Of a stretch of 64,000 nucleotides of DNA, positions 33,700-45,269 are shown one piece after another (the stretch's first letter is position 1; every line of letters starts with the position of its first letter). The position numbers and the translations under genes are program-made. The notes under the pieces are model-generated. The model saw nothing but the letters and a program-made list of their open reading frames with translations. It was not told where the DNA came from and did no database searches. This stretch comes from Stachybotrys elegans (Eukaryota > Ascomycota > Sordariomycetes > Hypocreales > Stachybotryaceae), in the NCBI GenBank assembly GCA_020746835.1, contig JAGPNK010000034.1, positions 115,657 through 179,656 on the forward strand, given 5' to 3'.

Positions 33700-34850
33700 C
33701 ATGACATCCCCCAAAACGAGCATACCAATCTTGGGACATTGCTATAACGCCCCAACGTAGCTGAGATCGGCTAGCCCGGTTTAGACGTTCCGCAAATTCT
33801 GCTTCCTCTCCCTCATGTTCTTGACTCGGCCCAGCCTATGTCTCCGTAATAAGAGGTTGCATCTCAGCGAGGACAGCCGGAACTATTGAAGTCTTCGGAT
33901 AGGCAGATGCGTAGCACGCGGCAGAAATGCTAAAGCTTTTGCTGCCGCATATGGTCGGGCTGCCCTTTAGGCGCATGAGAAATGCAGCAGGAAGCAAGAC
34001 AACGAGAATGGCGCGGCTAGAGAAGTAAAGGGCTACGTAGGCCTGGTCAGAAATTCCGGGCAGTACCATTACGTTACTGGACGGCATGAAGCCTTGACAT
34101 CAATATCAGTACATGGCAGACAGCTAGGTATTGAGTGCATGCCTCCATCTATGACCTTTTGACAAAGATTGCATTAGACACGAGTCAATGCAAGAGTGTC
34201 GACATGGAAAGAAGGGGAGCAGTCGATTTGTCGAAACCTGACCTGGCTCGGATAACTAACTCTGAGAGGCTTGAAAGAGACGTCGTACGAGTTCCATTCC
34301 ATCGCCGTGCTGGCTCTAGTCAGCAACGTGTTGTATGCAAAGTAGCATAGAGTCAAGGCCATCTGGGGCACATTGGCCAAGAGGACCTTGCCGAAAAGGG
34401 AGAAATTCCGCGGTCTTTATTGTTCTTGGCATATCCGTGGGAAACGGCGCTGGTGCTAACCAGCCTGTTAATTGAGCTATGTTGTAAGAACGGGGTTTAC
34501 GTACTCTTGACTGATGGGCGCTTCGCGGACCACCAAAGAGAAAAGTACTGCTGTGCCAATGAGAACGAAACTCATGAGGGCATAGTATCCAGAAGGACAT
34601 GGGGATTCCCCGGCCCATTCGGGGACTGTCTCTGCTCCGCCATTCTTAAGCCACCGGCGCGCCTATCCATGCATTTTTCGGGAATCTCACTGCAGCTCTG
34701 CCGTCGGTTGTGGGATCAGGATGCACAAGAAAGGATTCGATGACATCGCCCAGCGTCACGACCGGACGACCGTGTATGAGGGTGCACACTAGCAGCGCCA
34801 GGACTGCCTTGGTTGGCACCATGGCTGTAACCACAAGGATAATGGTGTTA
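33700..34850 (-). pseudogene. Relic of a large fungal multi-pass membrane protein
   Basis: Minus-strand pieces in shifting frames match the C-terminal half of the family represented intact at other loci. The first is MVPTKAVLALLVCTLIHGRP with DVIESFLVHPDPTT (34820-34700). Next come ANVPQMALTLCYFAYNTLLT (34380-34320) and SYDVSFKPLRVSYP, and last the stretch with VMVLPGISDQAYVALYFS and ILVVLLPAAFLMRLKGSPTI (34087-33960). The order helix, short loop with KPLRVS, helix, PIxxxxAY motif is characteristic. Stops and frame changes occur between pieces and the 5' half is absent. It lies downstream of the NACHT-ankyrin relic on the same strand. Function of the family is unknown. Confidence 0.6.
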
Positions 34851-35279
34851 GAGAGGGCAACCTTGCAAGCGTCAAGGGGCTGTGCGTAGCAGTGTGTGAC
34901 AGACAGCTGGGCTGTTTCTGGCTTAATGCTGGTTATGTTGAACGTGGGTCGCTCTTTGATGGTGGAAAAGTTCGCTTCCTTGACTGATTACACGCCAGTA
35001 GATAAGGTCAACTTTGTTAGAGCCTACGCCAGGCCTCGTGAAGTGGGAATGGAGAAGAAGAATATACTCCCCGGCTGGAGAGTAATCTGAAATTGGCCAA
35101 TCTCACGAGAAAAAGTATTGCGCCATCCAGAGATCCAAGAGGACAAGCCACGTGGCAGTTCAAGGCGACTCCAGAGAAGGCGCCTTATTTTGGCTCAGAT
35201 GATACACCAAAGACCATCGTCATATTCGTGATCTTGGCCTAAACAAATCACCAAATATGCGGAAGCAATATACCGTAAT

Positions 35280-35460
35280 AGCCAAAGGTTTTGAGGCTCA
35301 GCAATAGACGTTGGCGTCGCATGCAGTGGAAATTGGCAGCCTGAAGGAGGAACTGGCCCGTCTAAAGAGAGGGAAGAAGAGGAAGGCTATTCCTAGTCCC
35401 GACAGGCGTTTCATGAGTCCGAGTGAAGCTCTAGCCGCTGCGGAGGATATTCCCTAAAAA
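35280..35460 (+). mobile_element. Transposase C-terminal scrap (pogo/Fot-like)
   Basis: The plus frame reads a coiled-coil-like VEIGSLKEELARLKRGKKRK followed by RRFMSPSEALAAAEDIP and a stop. Basic KKRKA runs with a preceding Leu heptad and a short acidic tail are typical of the C-terminus of fungal DDE_1 (pogo/Fot1-like) transposases. No catalytic DDE domain or inverted repeat is found nearby, so this is at best a small fragment. A generic coiled coil is an alternative. Confidence 0.35.
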
Positions 35461-35671
35461 GCAAACGAAATAAACACTGTTGTAGTAGATCTGACTCTTT
35501 GGGGGAGTCAATCTCACAGGCGGAAGCTGCTTCGGTTATAGTACCAAAGGCTGTATGTTGTTTGCGAAGCTACGACCTTTACGACACACTTATGTTGGAC
35601 TGATTATCTTACTTGTATGCAAGATGCTGTCTATAGATTATATCGACATTCCCTTGCAAAAGATACAGCTC

Positions 35672-38600
35672 TCAAACTCTACCGTTCTCTCCAGGTGTAT
35701 TATCTACACCTTTTTGTATGTTACCAATGCCAGTCTCCTGGTTGGCATTTATAGTGACTTGTTCTGTTTTGGCTGGCGTCTCCACGGCTTCAATTTGTCG
35801 CAGGCGGGATTCTTGATCTTCTTGATCATCCGTCATGGAATGCTCCGGAATCTCTCCTTCTTTGTTGCCTTGCCCGTCCGCTTCTTCAGGTCTAGCCTCA
35901 TCACCATCCATGAGAGCTTTCGCCTTGGGCGTACCGCGCCACATCCAAAGCTCCTGGCCTCCACTCTTCTTGAGATAGAACACCGCCGAGTGCTGTTCAT
36001 TGTCCTTCACGTTCACATCCACGGCCATGTTGCCGGCCGACATGCTCCAGAACCGCGCATACAGCTCCCTGAAGGACCTCATGGAGACAGGACGGCTCCT
36101 GCTCGCCAGAACAATAGCACCACCATCGTATCATGGTGGCCGCACTGTGCGGCATGGGTAAGGGCTGTCTTTCCCTCGGCATCTTTTATGTTGGGGTCCA
36201 CTCCGGTCTGGCCTACCAGGGCAGCGACGACATCGAGATGGTCCCGGCGGCGACATAGGACAGAGGGGTGCACTGATTCTTGTCTTTGCTGTTGGAAGCT
36301 GCAAATCGCCTATTCGAAAGGACCTGGACACTCTCGAAGTATCCACCCTCGCATGCATACGCCAGTGGCGTCCTGCCGTCTCTATCACGCGCATCCATCG
36401 GGAAGCCCTCTTCGAGAAACAGTTTGACAACAGCATGGTGCCCTTGTCGTATTTGAAGAGGAGACTGAAGCGCTAAGCCTCCCGCGCCCGGATCCAGCAT
36501 CCTGAGTTGAACAGGACCGCTGTGTGGATAAGTCTTTGTACCACATCAACGTTACCCCTAGATACTGCTAGATGAAGCAGGGTCTGGCCCTCGCTGTTTG
36601 CCCGAGTGACGCTCGCTCCCTTTTCCCGTAGCAGCGCGACGATGGCATCGCTGCCGCTCTCGCATCCGCAGAACGACGGGGAGCGCCCAGAATTGTCAAG
36701 CTTATTCGGGTCCGTACCCTCGAGGAGCAGGAACCGCACCGTATCCTCATGGCAGCCGTACGCGGCGTCATGGAGGGGCGACATACCGTCGTTGGATCGA
36801 ACAGTGAGAGCGGCTCCCCTCTGGTGGAGGAGGCGGATGATGTCGGTGAATCCACGCTTCGAAGCTTCAACGACTGCCTGGCCAAGCTCAAAGTTTCCAT
36901 CATTAGAATTGGGCGCATCATCAACCCACATAGCCGCAAGATGATGCGATGGCGATGCCGCTGTTCATTTACCTCGGCGACCACTCGGCGTTTTCGAACG
37001 CGATGCCGCCAACGAGTGCGTTCCGCTCACATGCATAATCTAGCGTAGTTCGATCCCTTTGGTCGCATGCGAGGGGGAGGAATTTAGCCTCCAACGGACC
37101 TGGGGTAGAATTGTTGTCATTGTGAGAGTTCTTGCCATCTTCTGCTCCGCCATCAGGCACGGTGTCACTCTGATCTATCATCTGGAAGAGCCCAAGCATG
37201 ATATCATCAGACCGTTCCGCAATGAAATAGTGTAGCGGCGTCTTTCCGTCTTTGTCTGGCATCTTGATCTCATCCTTACTGAGAGTATAGGCGTCGTTCA
37301 GATATTGAATTAGAGCATTCCTCATGGTAATCTTCGAATCATGTCCATGTTCCGAGCCCCATTTCACGGTAAGCCTCTTAGAGCTTCATAGTGGAATGGT
37401 CTTGATGGTTCCATATTCTCCGAGTCCTGCTCCTCTGGCATTGATTTAGATTTCGATGGTGCACTTTCCAGTATAAGGAAAGAAAACTCTCGCCTTCGAG
37501 CAGGTCGAACAAAACGTGGCGCTTGTAGAGCCCGGGGGAACGGAAGTAATCGTGAAGCGGGCTGCGGTTCCAGCTGTCCCTTACTGTGGCCCAGCCCTCC
37601 TGTGTGGAGCGCTTACTAGATGAAGGCGCCAGACCAAAATATGCCCTGAAGTGATGAATTCCAAAGCCAGTAGGGCAATTGTCGTATGCCGCCGGAGATA
37701 TGGATTCGGTCTGGGAACTAAAGTGCAGAATCTGGCTGAGCGCCTTGAGCAGCGAGTCGCTCTCCAATATCTCATTTATTGATTCTTCATCTCCGGCCTT
37801 GACTAGGTGAATTCCCCAGTTATGTGACGCATAATTTGCGAACAGAATCTTATGTTCCATTATTCCTTCTGGGATATAAAGGGTCCCAGAGAGAGACGAG
37901 CGCCAGGCAGCTGACGGCTGCGTATTCCTTGCGTGGCTCGCAAACCCACTATTAAATTGGTAGAGGTAAAAGGGTAAAGCTGGCGGGTGAACCAACCCCA
38001 TGCAGACCGCCGTGATCAAACTTAGCGGAGGCAGTCTTGAAGGGTCATTGATGCGAGCTCCCGGCAAGGCGGCGACGGCTTGTTGGAGCTCTCGCAGTGA
38101 CGGCAGCCGACGAGCTACAGACAGCCAGTAGAGAACTCTTTGCGCAAGCAGGGATCTCTGAGGCGACTGATTGTCAAACCTGGACAAGACTAGGTCCATG
38201 ACTTCTCCTAGTCTAACCGGCGGTTTCTCGAGTTGGCTATTTACCTCGGCGAGCGAGGTCAACCGATTGAGCTGCACGGCTTGCGCAACCCCAGATAAAA
38301 AGCTATTTTCAATCCGTTAGTTATCCACGTACACGGAAGAATGAACCGGGAAAACACAACACGGAGAGGGGGGGGGGGGGGTGCAGTAACATACTTCCCA
38401 CCCGAGTTCTCGACTAGCTTATCTAGGAGCTTTGGGAGAGTCTCCATTCCTAAAATATAGGATAGACAGGTGCGTTACTGACATTGTATAAAGACCGAAA
38501 GGTGATTTCGGATATCCGGATTGTTGTGGTCCTCGAGTTTAACCACCATCTCCTTGCGGCCAACGCCCAGTGCGATAGACTGCTCAACAATTCGCGAGCG

Positions 38601-39614
38601 AGCTGTTATGACCAACCTTGTCTCTGGGGCGGCTGAAACTCAACAAAGTATAGACATCAATGCAAGGAGGTTGTCACACTCTTCCAGGCCGTCGAGGCAA
38701 ATGAAGACTCTTTTGAAACAACACTGGGCGCTTGTAAAGTCCGAGACAAGGTTCGCGAGCTAGATACCACCGTTGGACTGACCATTCCAGTGCTATTAGC
38801 GATACCTGATACCTCAGTTTTCATTTCGGCCAGGAACTGCTTGGTAGGGCTTGCACCCACTTCTACGATCCAACTAGTAGGAGATGGCGATGTAGCTATC
38901 TACTGGTTCTTTTGCAAGATTAGATTTCAACCTTCTGATGATGGAGTTGCTGTTGTTAATCGATAAGAATCTGGACTCCTGATGTTCCGGACGAGTGTCT
39001 CACATTAACATGGTCTTGCCAGCACCAAGACCTCCCTGTAGCCAGAGGCAATTTCATCCTCTCTCAGTGTCCTTGGGAGACTCAGCAATGGCCCTGCGCC
39101 AGGTCTGTACCTTGGGAAGAGCGAAAATCCACTCCCCTGAGGTTTCTGGGCTCAACTTTGACAGATGATCGTGAACTAGCCGAAATGGCTGACACCACAG
39201 CGAATCCCGGAGTTGAGCACGTATTTTGGATTCTGGGGAAGGTTCCGGGTCCTGCATGACGGGCGACACCTCTATCGGTGGTGTTGTCGGTTCACCGTAT
39301 GGACTGGCCAGCCTCATAATAGAATTTGGTCGGGTGACGGGACGAGGCGGTGCCGGCATGACGAAGCGGGGTTGGTCCGGATACCAGGGCGTCGGGCTTC
39401 TTGCGGCAACATAGTAATCCAAGTGGTATGCTTCAGTCGGCCGGAGACGCCTTTCACTCTCCAGAGGTATCTGTCCCATGGCTTCGACGCGCCCGAGGAC
39501 TCGGTTGTGAAGATGCAAGGATGTAACCAAAGGATCTTCCGGTATCATCGAGGAGCACTGAATCTGGCCGCGCGCCGCGGATCATCAAACGCAGATGGCG
39601 GAATGGGGATAGGC
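35672..39614 (-). pseudogene. NACHT-ankyrin NLR relic
   Basis: Read from 39614 downwards. An N-terminal regulatory region is open (39548-39054) but ends in TGA just before LWLQGGLGAGKTMLM, an intact P-loop that is followed by another stop. The NTPase core (39000-38450) is badly scrambled. From 38447 coding character returns: KLLDKLVENSGG, an intron with a 14-C tract, then FLSGVAQAVQLNRLTSLAEV and the winged-helix-like RVLYWLSVARRLPSLRELQQ. Ankyrin repeats follow (DGKTPLHYFIAE, NDGMSPLHDAAYGCHEDTVR, EGQTLLHLAVSRGNVDVV, DGRTPLAYACEGGYFESV, EGKTALTHAAQCGHHDTM). They end in a conserved tail (ELYARFWSMSAGNMAVDV ... WMWRG). Frameshifts near 36510, 36255 and 36085 and a stop near 36970 break the repeats. 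NACHT-ankyrin proteins act as self/non-self receptors in fungi; this one cannot be made in full. Confidence 0.8.
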
Positions 39615-40560
39615 AGCATTGTCCTCTGCATTCTGACATGTGTCTAAATCCCGCCTTGCTTGAGCTCTCCGCTCAACTGATAGTTAACGGCGTCAACCTA
39701 TTTCCTCGAGCTCACTGTCCGAAAACTCGTCGTATTCGTACCTAGAGCCATAGTAGCCGGGCTCGTCCTCTTCAAGGGACCCTCTAAACCGCCTGCTCTA
39801 TAACCAATCCCGTAACCACTCGTCCCACGGTGGATCCAGGTCCGGAACGACCATGCGGTTCTGTTGATACACGTCTCCAGAATATGAAGACCGTGCACTC
39901 ATAGTGTCAGAGAATTCTAATGGCTCGTATAAAGGTACGTTAGATTTGCCGAAAAATATAGAAGCACGACTCCGCCCGAATCATTGAGCTCAGGCTCTGC
40001 TCTTTTGGTGCGTCAGGCAAACGTAGCATGCGGAATTAGGGTGGCAATAGTAGGTAAGCCATCGGATTCAGCATGGCAGAGGCAAGCCCCAATCCATAGA
40101 GCACTTATAGAGGTACATTGAGGGACGATTTCACCACTTGCAATCTCTCCCAAGCCCTGTCGTCAGGATGGACAAGGCTCAGCTAGATAAAAACTTATAT
40201 TATTCTACTATTATTTACTGATTTACTATTCAATGCCTTGTTCTTCACCACCAACTGCTTCTTGTTAATTGTCCATTGTTCATTTCATATTATTATAGAT
40301 CTTGTTTTCCACCAAGCCCCGTCACCCATATGGCTTCAGAACTACGCATCCCGGTTGTGGCTACCACTCGAAGCAACAGCAAGGGAAAGACTAGGAATAC
40401 TACTCCTCAATAGGTTCGAAGGGAGGATATCATGAACCACAAAGATGCCTTTTTAACACCAACATCAGCATGTCGGCTTGCATCCGTGAGTTTGCCCATG
40501 CCGCCTCCATCCTATGCTTCACGCTCTTCTATCGAGGCCTGTCAGCCGAGGGTGCTAACT
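39615..40560. other. Intergenic region, no gene seen
   Basis: AT-rich in the 40180-40300 part, with no convincing coding frame. It probably includes the former promoter of the NACHT-ankyrin gene. Confidence 0.45.
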
Positions 40561-41325
40561 CTGATCGGAACGTAGATAGTGTATGGAAAGAAAAGAACCA
40601 CGTCAAGACTCCAGCGACGTTCCTTTTTTTCACCTCAAGATTCAAAGCATAGGCGAGTTCAGGGCAAGAAAAATCAAGCTAGAAATGAACTTTCGAAATA
40701 TAGACGATCAAAGCAGGCAACTCCCGTTTACAAACCCGACCATTGTGTTGCAGGGCCTCAAAATCATCCTGCGCTTCAACAAGATGACCGTTCTTCGCAG
40801 GAGGGAACGCGGAGCCCAGGGTGCCCTGGAAGGCGGGCATCACGCAGCATCAGATCAGCAGCCAGGAGCATAAGAGGCAGTACTTCGCCGAGGTCAGACA
40901 AGGGGTGCGACCCGCCTCCTCCACCGACCATCGGTACATGAAGGTATGGTGGATCTACACAGGAACAGCAAGGGGGCCGAGGGAGTTGCTCCAGGTTTCC
41001 GCATCGCGGTGCTGCTGAAAGGAGAAAACGACTCGCCATTCCAAGGCCGATTGCCATTACTCTGTTCGACGCAGGGTGGCGGTATCCAGGGGCCGCGGTC
41101 TGGCATGACCTATGGAGTGAGCGTGACCCAGAGGCCGAAGACGACAAGATCATCGACCCCATCAACTCCAACCCTCCGCTGCCCAACCCGATAGGGTCGG
41201 CCATAACCAACTTGGCGACCTTCAGACTGGAACCGGAATTGATAAGAGGTACGCCCATGTCTGGGGGTAGACTTATAGCACAAGAGGCATGCAGCCAGGG
41301 GGGTGAGAGACACGTCAACCGTTAA
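40561..41325 (+). pseudogene. Unrecognised coding-like remnant
   Basis: Three plus-strand frames each show coding character in turn: a charged segment near 40590-40790 (EMNFRNIDDQSRQLPFTNP), WKAGITQHQISSQEHKRQYF with VWWIYTGTARGP at 40820-40990, and a well-formed C-terminal block at 41062-41325 (ITLFDAGWRYPGAAVWHDLW, then NPPLPNPIGSAITNLATF, ending in TAA). No single set of introns joins them convincingly, so either splicing is complex or the gene is broken. I do not recognise the family. A 180-codon minus-strand frame overlaps but has the skewed composition of a shadow. Confidence 0.4.
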
Positions 41326-41640
41326 ATTGAATCTTTATCTAGGCAGTCATTCTTCCTCATACTCACTGATGCCATGCTACAGCTCTCAAATGTCAGGAGC
41401 CATTAACAGTACAGAAATAAACTGACAAGGAGATATATTCCGAGTTCAACATAAGTACTCTACAGAAGATATATATATCAAATTATTCTTACCATTCTTA
41501 CTAGTCTTTCTCTGCATGGCTTTGTAAACCTAAGAGACAGAGATTGCCATTTTTAATACAATAATTATGTGAGTATCCCAAAGAGGTTTAGATCTGTATC
41601 GTGCGTCGAGCTGAATATTGCATGAGCAGGGAGGTGACAC

Positions 41641-41789
41641 CCCTTCAGCCTTCCCCCAACCTTAGCAACCTGCTAATGGATAGTTACATACAGACAATAT
41701 TCTAATTCAAGCAGGTTATGATAGGCTAGTCCTTCGGCCTTGCCCCAACCTCAGCGACCTGCTCATGGATGGTTGCATGCAGACAATAA
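41641..41789. repeat. Two diverged copies of a 60-bp element with one-directional transitions
   Basis: Copy A is 41641-41700 and copy B is 41730-41789, ungapped. They differ at nine positions. Six of the internal differences are A or T in copy A against G or C in copy B, four of them in TpG/CpA context. The flanks (41330-41640 and 41790-41930) are AT-rich without coding signal. Confidence 0.85.
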
Positions 41790-42066
41790 TGGCTTACCCA
41801 GCTCCTAATAATATTATATAGTTAACCACCAAAAAATATCCGCCCAGTTTGACAGCAATGAACAATAGGTAAGTGAGCGGGGTCACTTTGTAGATCCACA
41901 ACATTTAGGTAGGGGTTAGAGGAATATTTCTAACCGGATCACTTGTTTCCAACATCTTCGTAAGTCGAGATGATCCTTTCTCCACATCAAAGCGCAACAG
42001 TGGCACAACCTCCAAGTTTCCTTCCGATGTCCAAGCAACTCATGCTCCACACGGAATAATTCAAGG

Positions 42067-44328
42067 ATGTCTGCAGTCTCAGCAGAGAAGGCCCGGCGAC
42101 GAGGGATTATCGCACTCGTTACCCTTGGCGCCACCTTGGATCTGGTCTACCAGCACGTCAATCCACACCTCTGTCGCAAAGACAGAGCATACAAACACCT
42201 TGACCTCCATCCCGATCTTTCCCAACGACAAATCCGCCTCCTCCGCCTTCAACCCGGCAGCCCCTGGTCCAAAATCCAATGTGATCTCCGCGTCGTTTCC
42301 CTCGAGAAAGCCGATGTTCCCACATACATTGCTCTATCCTACACCTGGAATGAACCAATCCAGCCGTCGGCGCCGTTGACCACTGTTCGTGGCATCTACC
42401 AACGTGTGCGCAGTTGGTATCAATACCTCTTTTACCCACACCACGCAACCATTCTCCTCAATGGTCACCGCTTTCCCGTAACCCGAAACCTCTCAACCGC
42501 CCTGCGTCACATTCGCAATGCCAGAGAGCCTCTCGACTTCTGGATAGACGCCATTTGTACCAACCAGGACAACTACCAGGAAAAAGAACAGCAAGTGCAG
42601 TTGATGCCCAATATTTACTCGCAGGCGGATCAGACGTACGTTTGGCTTGGCCCCAGCGCCGACGGGAGCAACAGAGCGATGGATTTTATAAAAAACGCAA
42701 ATAAGCTTGTTACCAATGACGTTAACACCATCCTCGCCGATAAGGGGCTTATTCCAACAAGAGAATTGACAGCACTGTACCATCGCACCTGGTGGCAGAG
42801 AATCTGGGTGATTCAAGAGGCGCTGTTGTCTCGACGGGCTTATTTCATATGTGGGACGAAGAGGGTGTCCTTTTCTGAGTTTGAGAGGCTTGTGGAGAAG
42901 GAGAGGGTAATAAGAGAGGCAGTACGAAACTCTGTCCGAATGGGGGACATGTCGTCGATGTTTCCGCGATCATGGTGGCTTATTCCACCAACGCTGCCGT
43001 TTGTCGGGCTGCTGAGGATGAAGCCTTTGATTCAGGAAGTCCAAAAATTAAACCCCGAGCCAACGGCCGCAAAAGATATCGCGGAGCTGTTCGGCGCGCT
43101 GGTGGGCATGTCGGTGAGGTTCCAGGCAACACTTCCAAGAGATATGGTTTACGGGCTACTTGGGATAGTTCCGGGAATGCATGCTTACATCCAGCCGAGC
43201 TATGGGCCGCAAAAGCAGGACAGCGATGTGTTCAGAGAGCTTACTCAATATTTGGTCAAGACGTCAAACAATATTGATGCTCTGTTCAATTGGAAAAGAG
43301 CGGAAGGGACAAGGCTTTATGCACCCTCCTGGATTATTGATTGTACTCCAGTGCACAATAACGAGAAATGGCCAACGCCTATGCCCTTTACGCGAAGATA
43401 CAAAGCCGATGGTGGCTTTGGTGCTTGGCTTCGCCTTGCAGGGCCCGAAGATAGTAAAGGGTATACATTTCACTTGCTCCTTTTGCGCTGGAAACGCTAA
43501 CGATATCTCTATAGATCATCAAGCCTAGTAAGGAGAGTCTCGCCAATTCTGGAGCGCCTTGGACTGCTTTCCAGAAATCAGCCCAACATCACCCACCAGC
43601 CCGATGAATATGGCCCTGACCTTACCTTCTCCTCCGACGGCAACACTCTTTTTCTTCACGGACTAGTATTTGACACTGTCAATTCCGTCAGTGCTTCCAA
43701 TGTCCGCTTGACCGAGGTTGAGGGTATATCCGATCCAACACCTCCAACATGGCTGGCCGGAGTTTGCCGCGAGTTGATCAAGGAATTCCGTTGGCGTCAT
43801 GAAGTTTTAAAATGGAAAGAATTTTTGGAAGCGAACCTGAAAGCAGCGTCAGACCCGTACCTTGATGCCGGCAGCAGTGCAACAAGGGAATTCTGGAGGG
43901 CCATTATTGCCGATTCCATCCGGCACCCTTCTGGTGAATTCGTCAGGCCTGATGGAAAGTTCATTGAGAACGTTCCTCAGTTCTTTGTTGGAGATACAAG
44001 GCCTCATACATGGGGCTGGGGTCAGCCAATTTCTGAGAAAGCTTTCCCGCTTTACCAGATTTTTGGCGCTGAATTTTGCCGGGCGGCATACTCGAGGTCT
44101 TTGATTCTCACCACTAAGGGGTTTATTGGCCTTGCGCCGCAGGGCACAAAGCCGGGAGATGTGATTTCTATTCTAAAGGGATATCATATGCCTGTTATCC
44201 TTCGGCCGGTAGGAGGGCAACAAGGTACTTATTGCTTGGTGGGCAATATATATGTTCATGGAATTATGGATGGAAGTTTTTGCTATGACGCTAAGAGGGA
44301 AGATGTTAAATTACTTCAGATTAAATAA
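42067..44328 (+). CDS. HET-domain protein, 735 aa
   Basis: Exons 42067-43460 and 43515-44328 join in frame through a 54-nt intron (GTATAC donor, CGCTAAC branch, CTATAG acceptor). The slightly stronger-looking GTAAAG donor ten bases upstream would give an immediate stop, so the GTATAC site was chosen. HET blocks: YIALSYTWNEP near residue 88, FWIDAICTNQDNYQEKEQQV near 158, and RTWWQRIWVIQEALLSRRAY near 241. The C-terminal half has the usual DMVYGLLGIVPG block and ends with the beta-rich domain common in this subclass (RSLILTTKGFIGLAPQGTKP, then GDVISILKGYHMPVILRP). An N-terminal hydrophobic stretch is weak. It probably acts in incompatibility or a related immune-type death response. The gene appears intact. 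Confidence 0.88.
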
Positions 44329-45269
44329 TTAAATATAGCCTAGTTAGACTATATAGCTAAGCTAATAGGTAGTAGATAATAACCGTGCCTTTCAAAACAG
44401 TGCCTTTGTATTATGCCTCCTTGTTAGGCGGGTTAGGCCCTGCAGGCTACTAGCTAGCAGACATAATAGAGACTATATTTGGGCAATGGATGCCATACTC
44501 GTTGATTTCCGTGACGCGTGGAGATGAGTCCATTTCGCCGGGCCATATGTAAAGCAGAGTGGTGTTAGATAGTGAGGTGTGTAGCAGAATCGGAAGCGGC
44601 GGGGGGGGGAATGGCAAGTCAGCTCTGACTATGTATGAGTATATACCACGTGCTTGTGCCCGTACTGCTGCTACGGCACATTTTCATCAGGGCAGATAGG
44701 AAGGTCCAAAGAAACAGTCATCAAACCAGTCAGGAAGTAGGGTTGCGTTGGATTGTCCATTGCGGGGAGAGATAACAGCGGCCTCTGCTTGCGGGTGTTG
44801 AACATCACACCTCACAACCTGCGCGACACGGTCTGACAGCATAGTTCATTGGCTACTGACTCTTCTAATGTTGACGCTTCGCAGCTCGCTGCGGCGACCC
44901 TCCCCCCCCGCTCCCCCACCCCTCCAGCTTTATCGCTGGGTTACATTCTCACGCAGAGGCGGGTACGTTATGAAGAGGAAGCATTCAGCGAGGCTCGGCG
45001 TCTCATTCCACCTCCCCGACGTCCCCGCCGGAGTTAAGTGCTCGGCGTCCCCGAGACCAGGGTAGGTCTGGTATAAATCCGGGTACATACTTTAGCCTTC
45101 AATCTTCCACACTCGTCGCCGCCGTACATAGTCGATTCTAATATCTACATCTTATCTACCAACCTACTCAGCTACAGGTGCAACCGATTAGAGACCTAAC
45201 CTTGAACATGACAGAAGAGGATGTAGTCAACGACTCTAAGGAGAAGTGTCGGGTGGTCCGGAAATTTGC
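44329..45269. other. Intergenic region with a TATA-like site
   Basis: No gene is evident. A TATAAAT motif at about 45072 lies some 200 bp before the next coding-like start and may be a core promoter element. A short G-rich run is at about 44600. Confidence 0.4.

Noticed and set aside
40776..41318. 180-codon minus-strand frame
   Set aside because: Composition is skewed to Ser, Pro, Gly and Leu and it mirrors plus-strand coding-like blocks; no start context or homologous motif.
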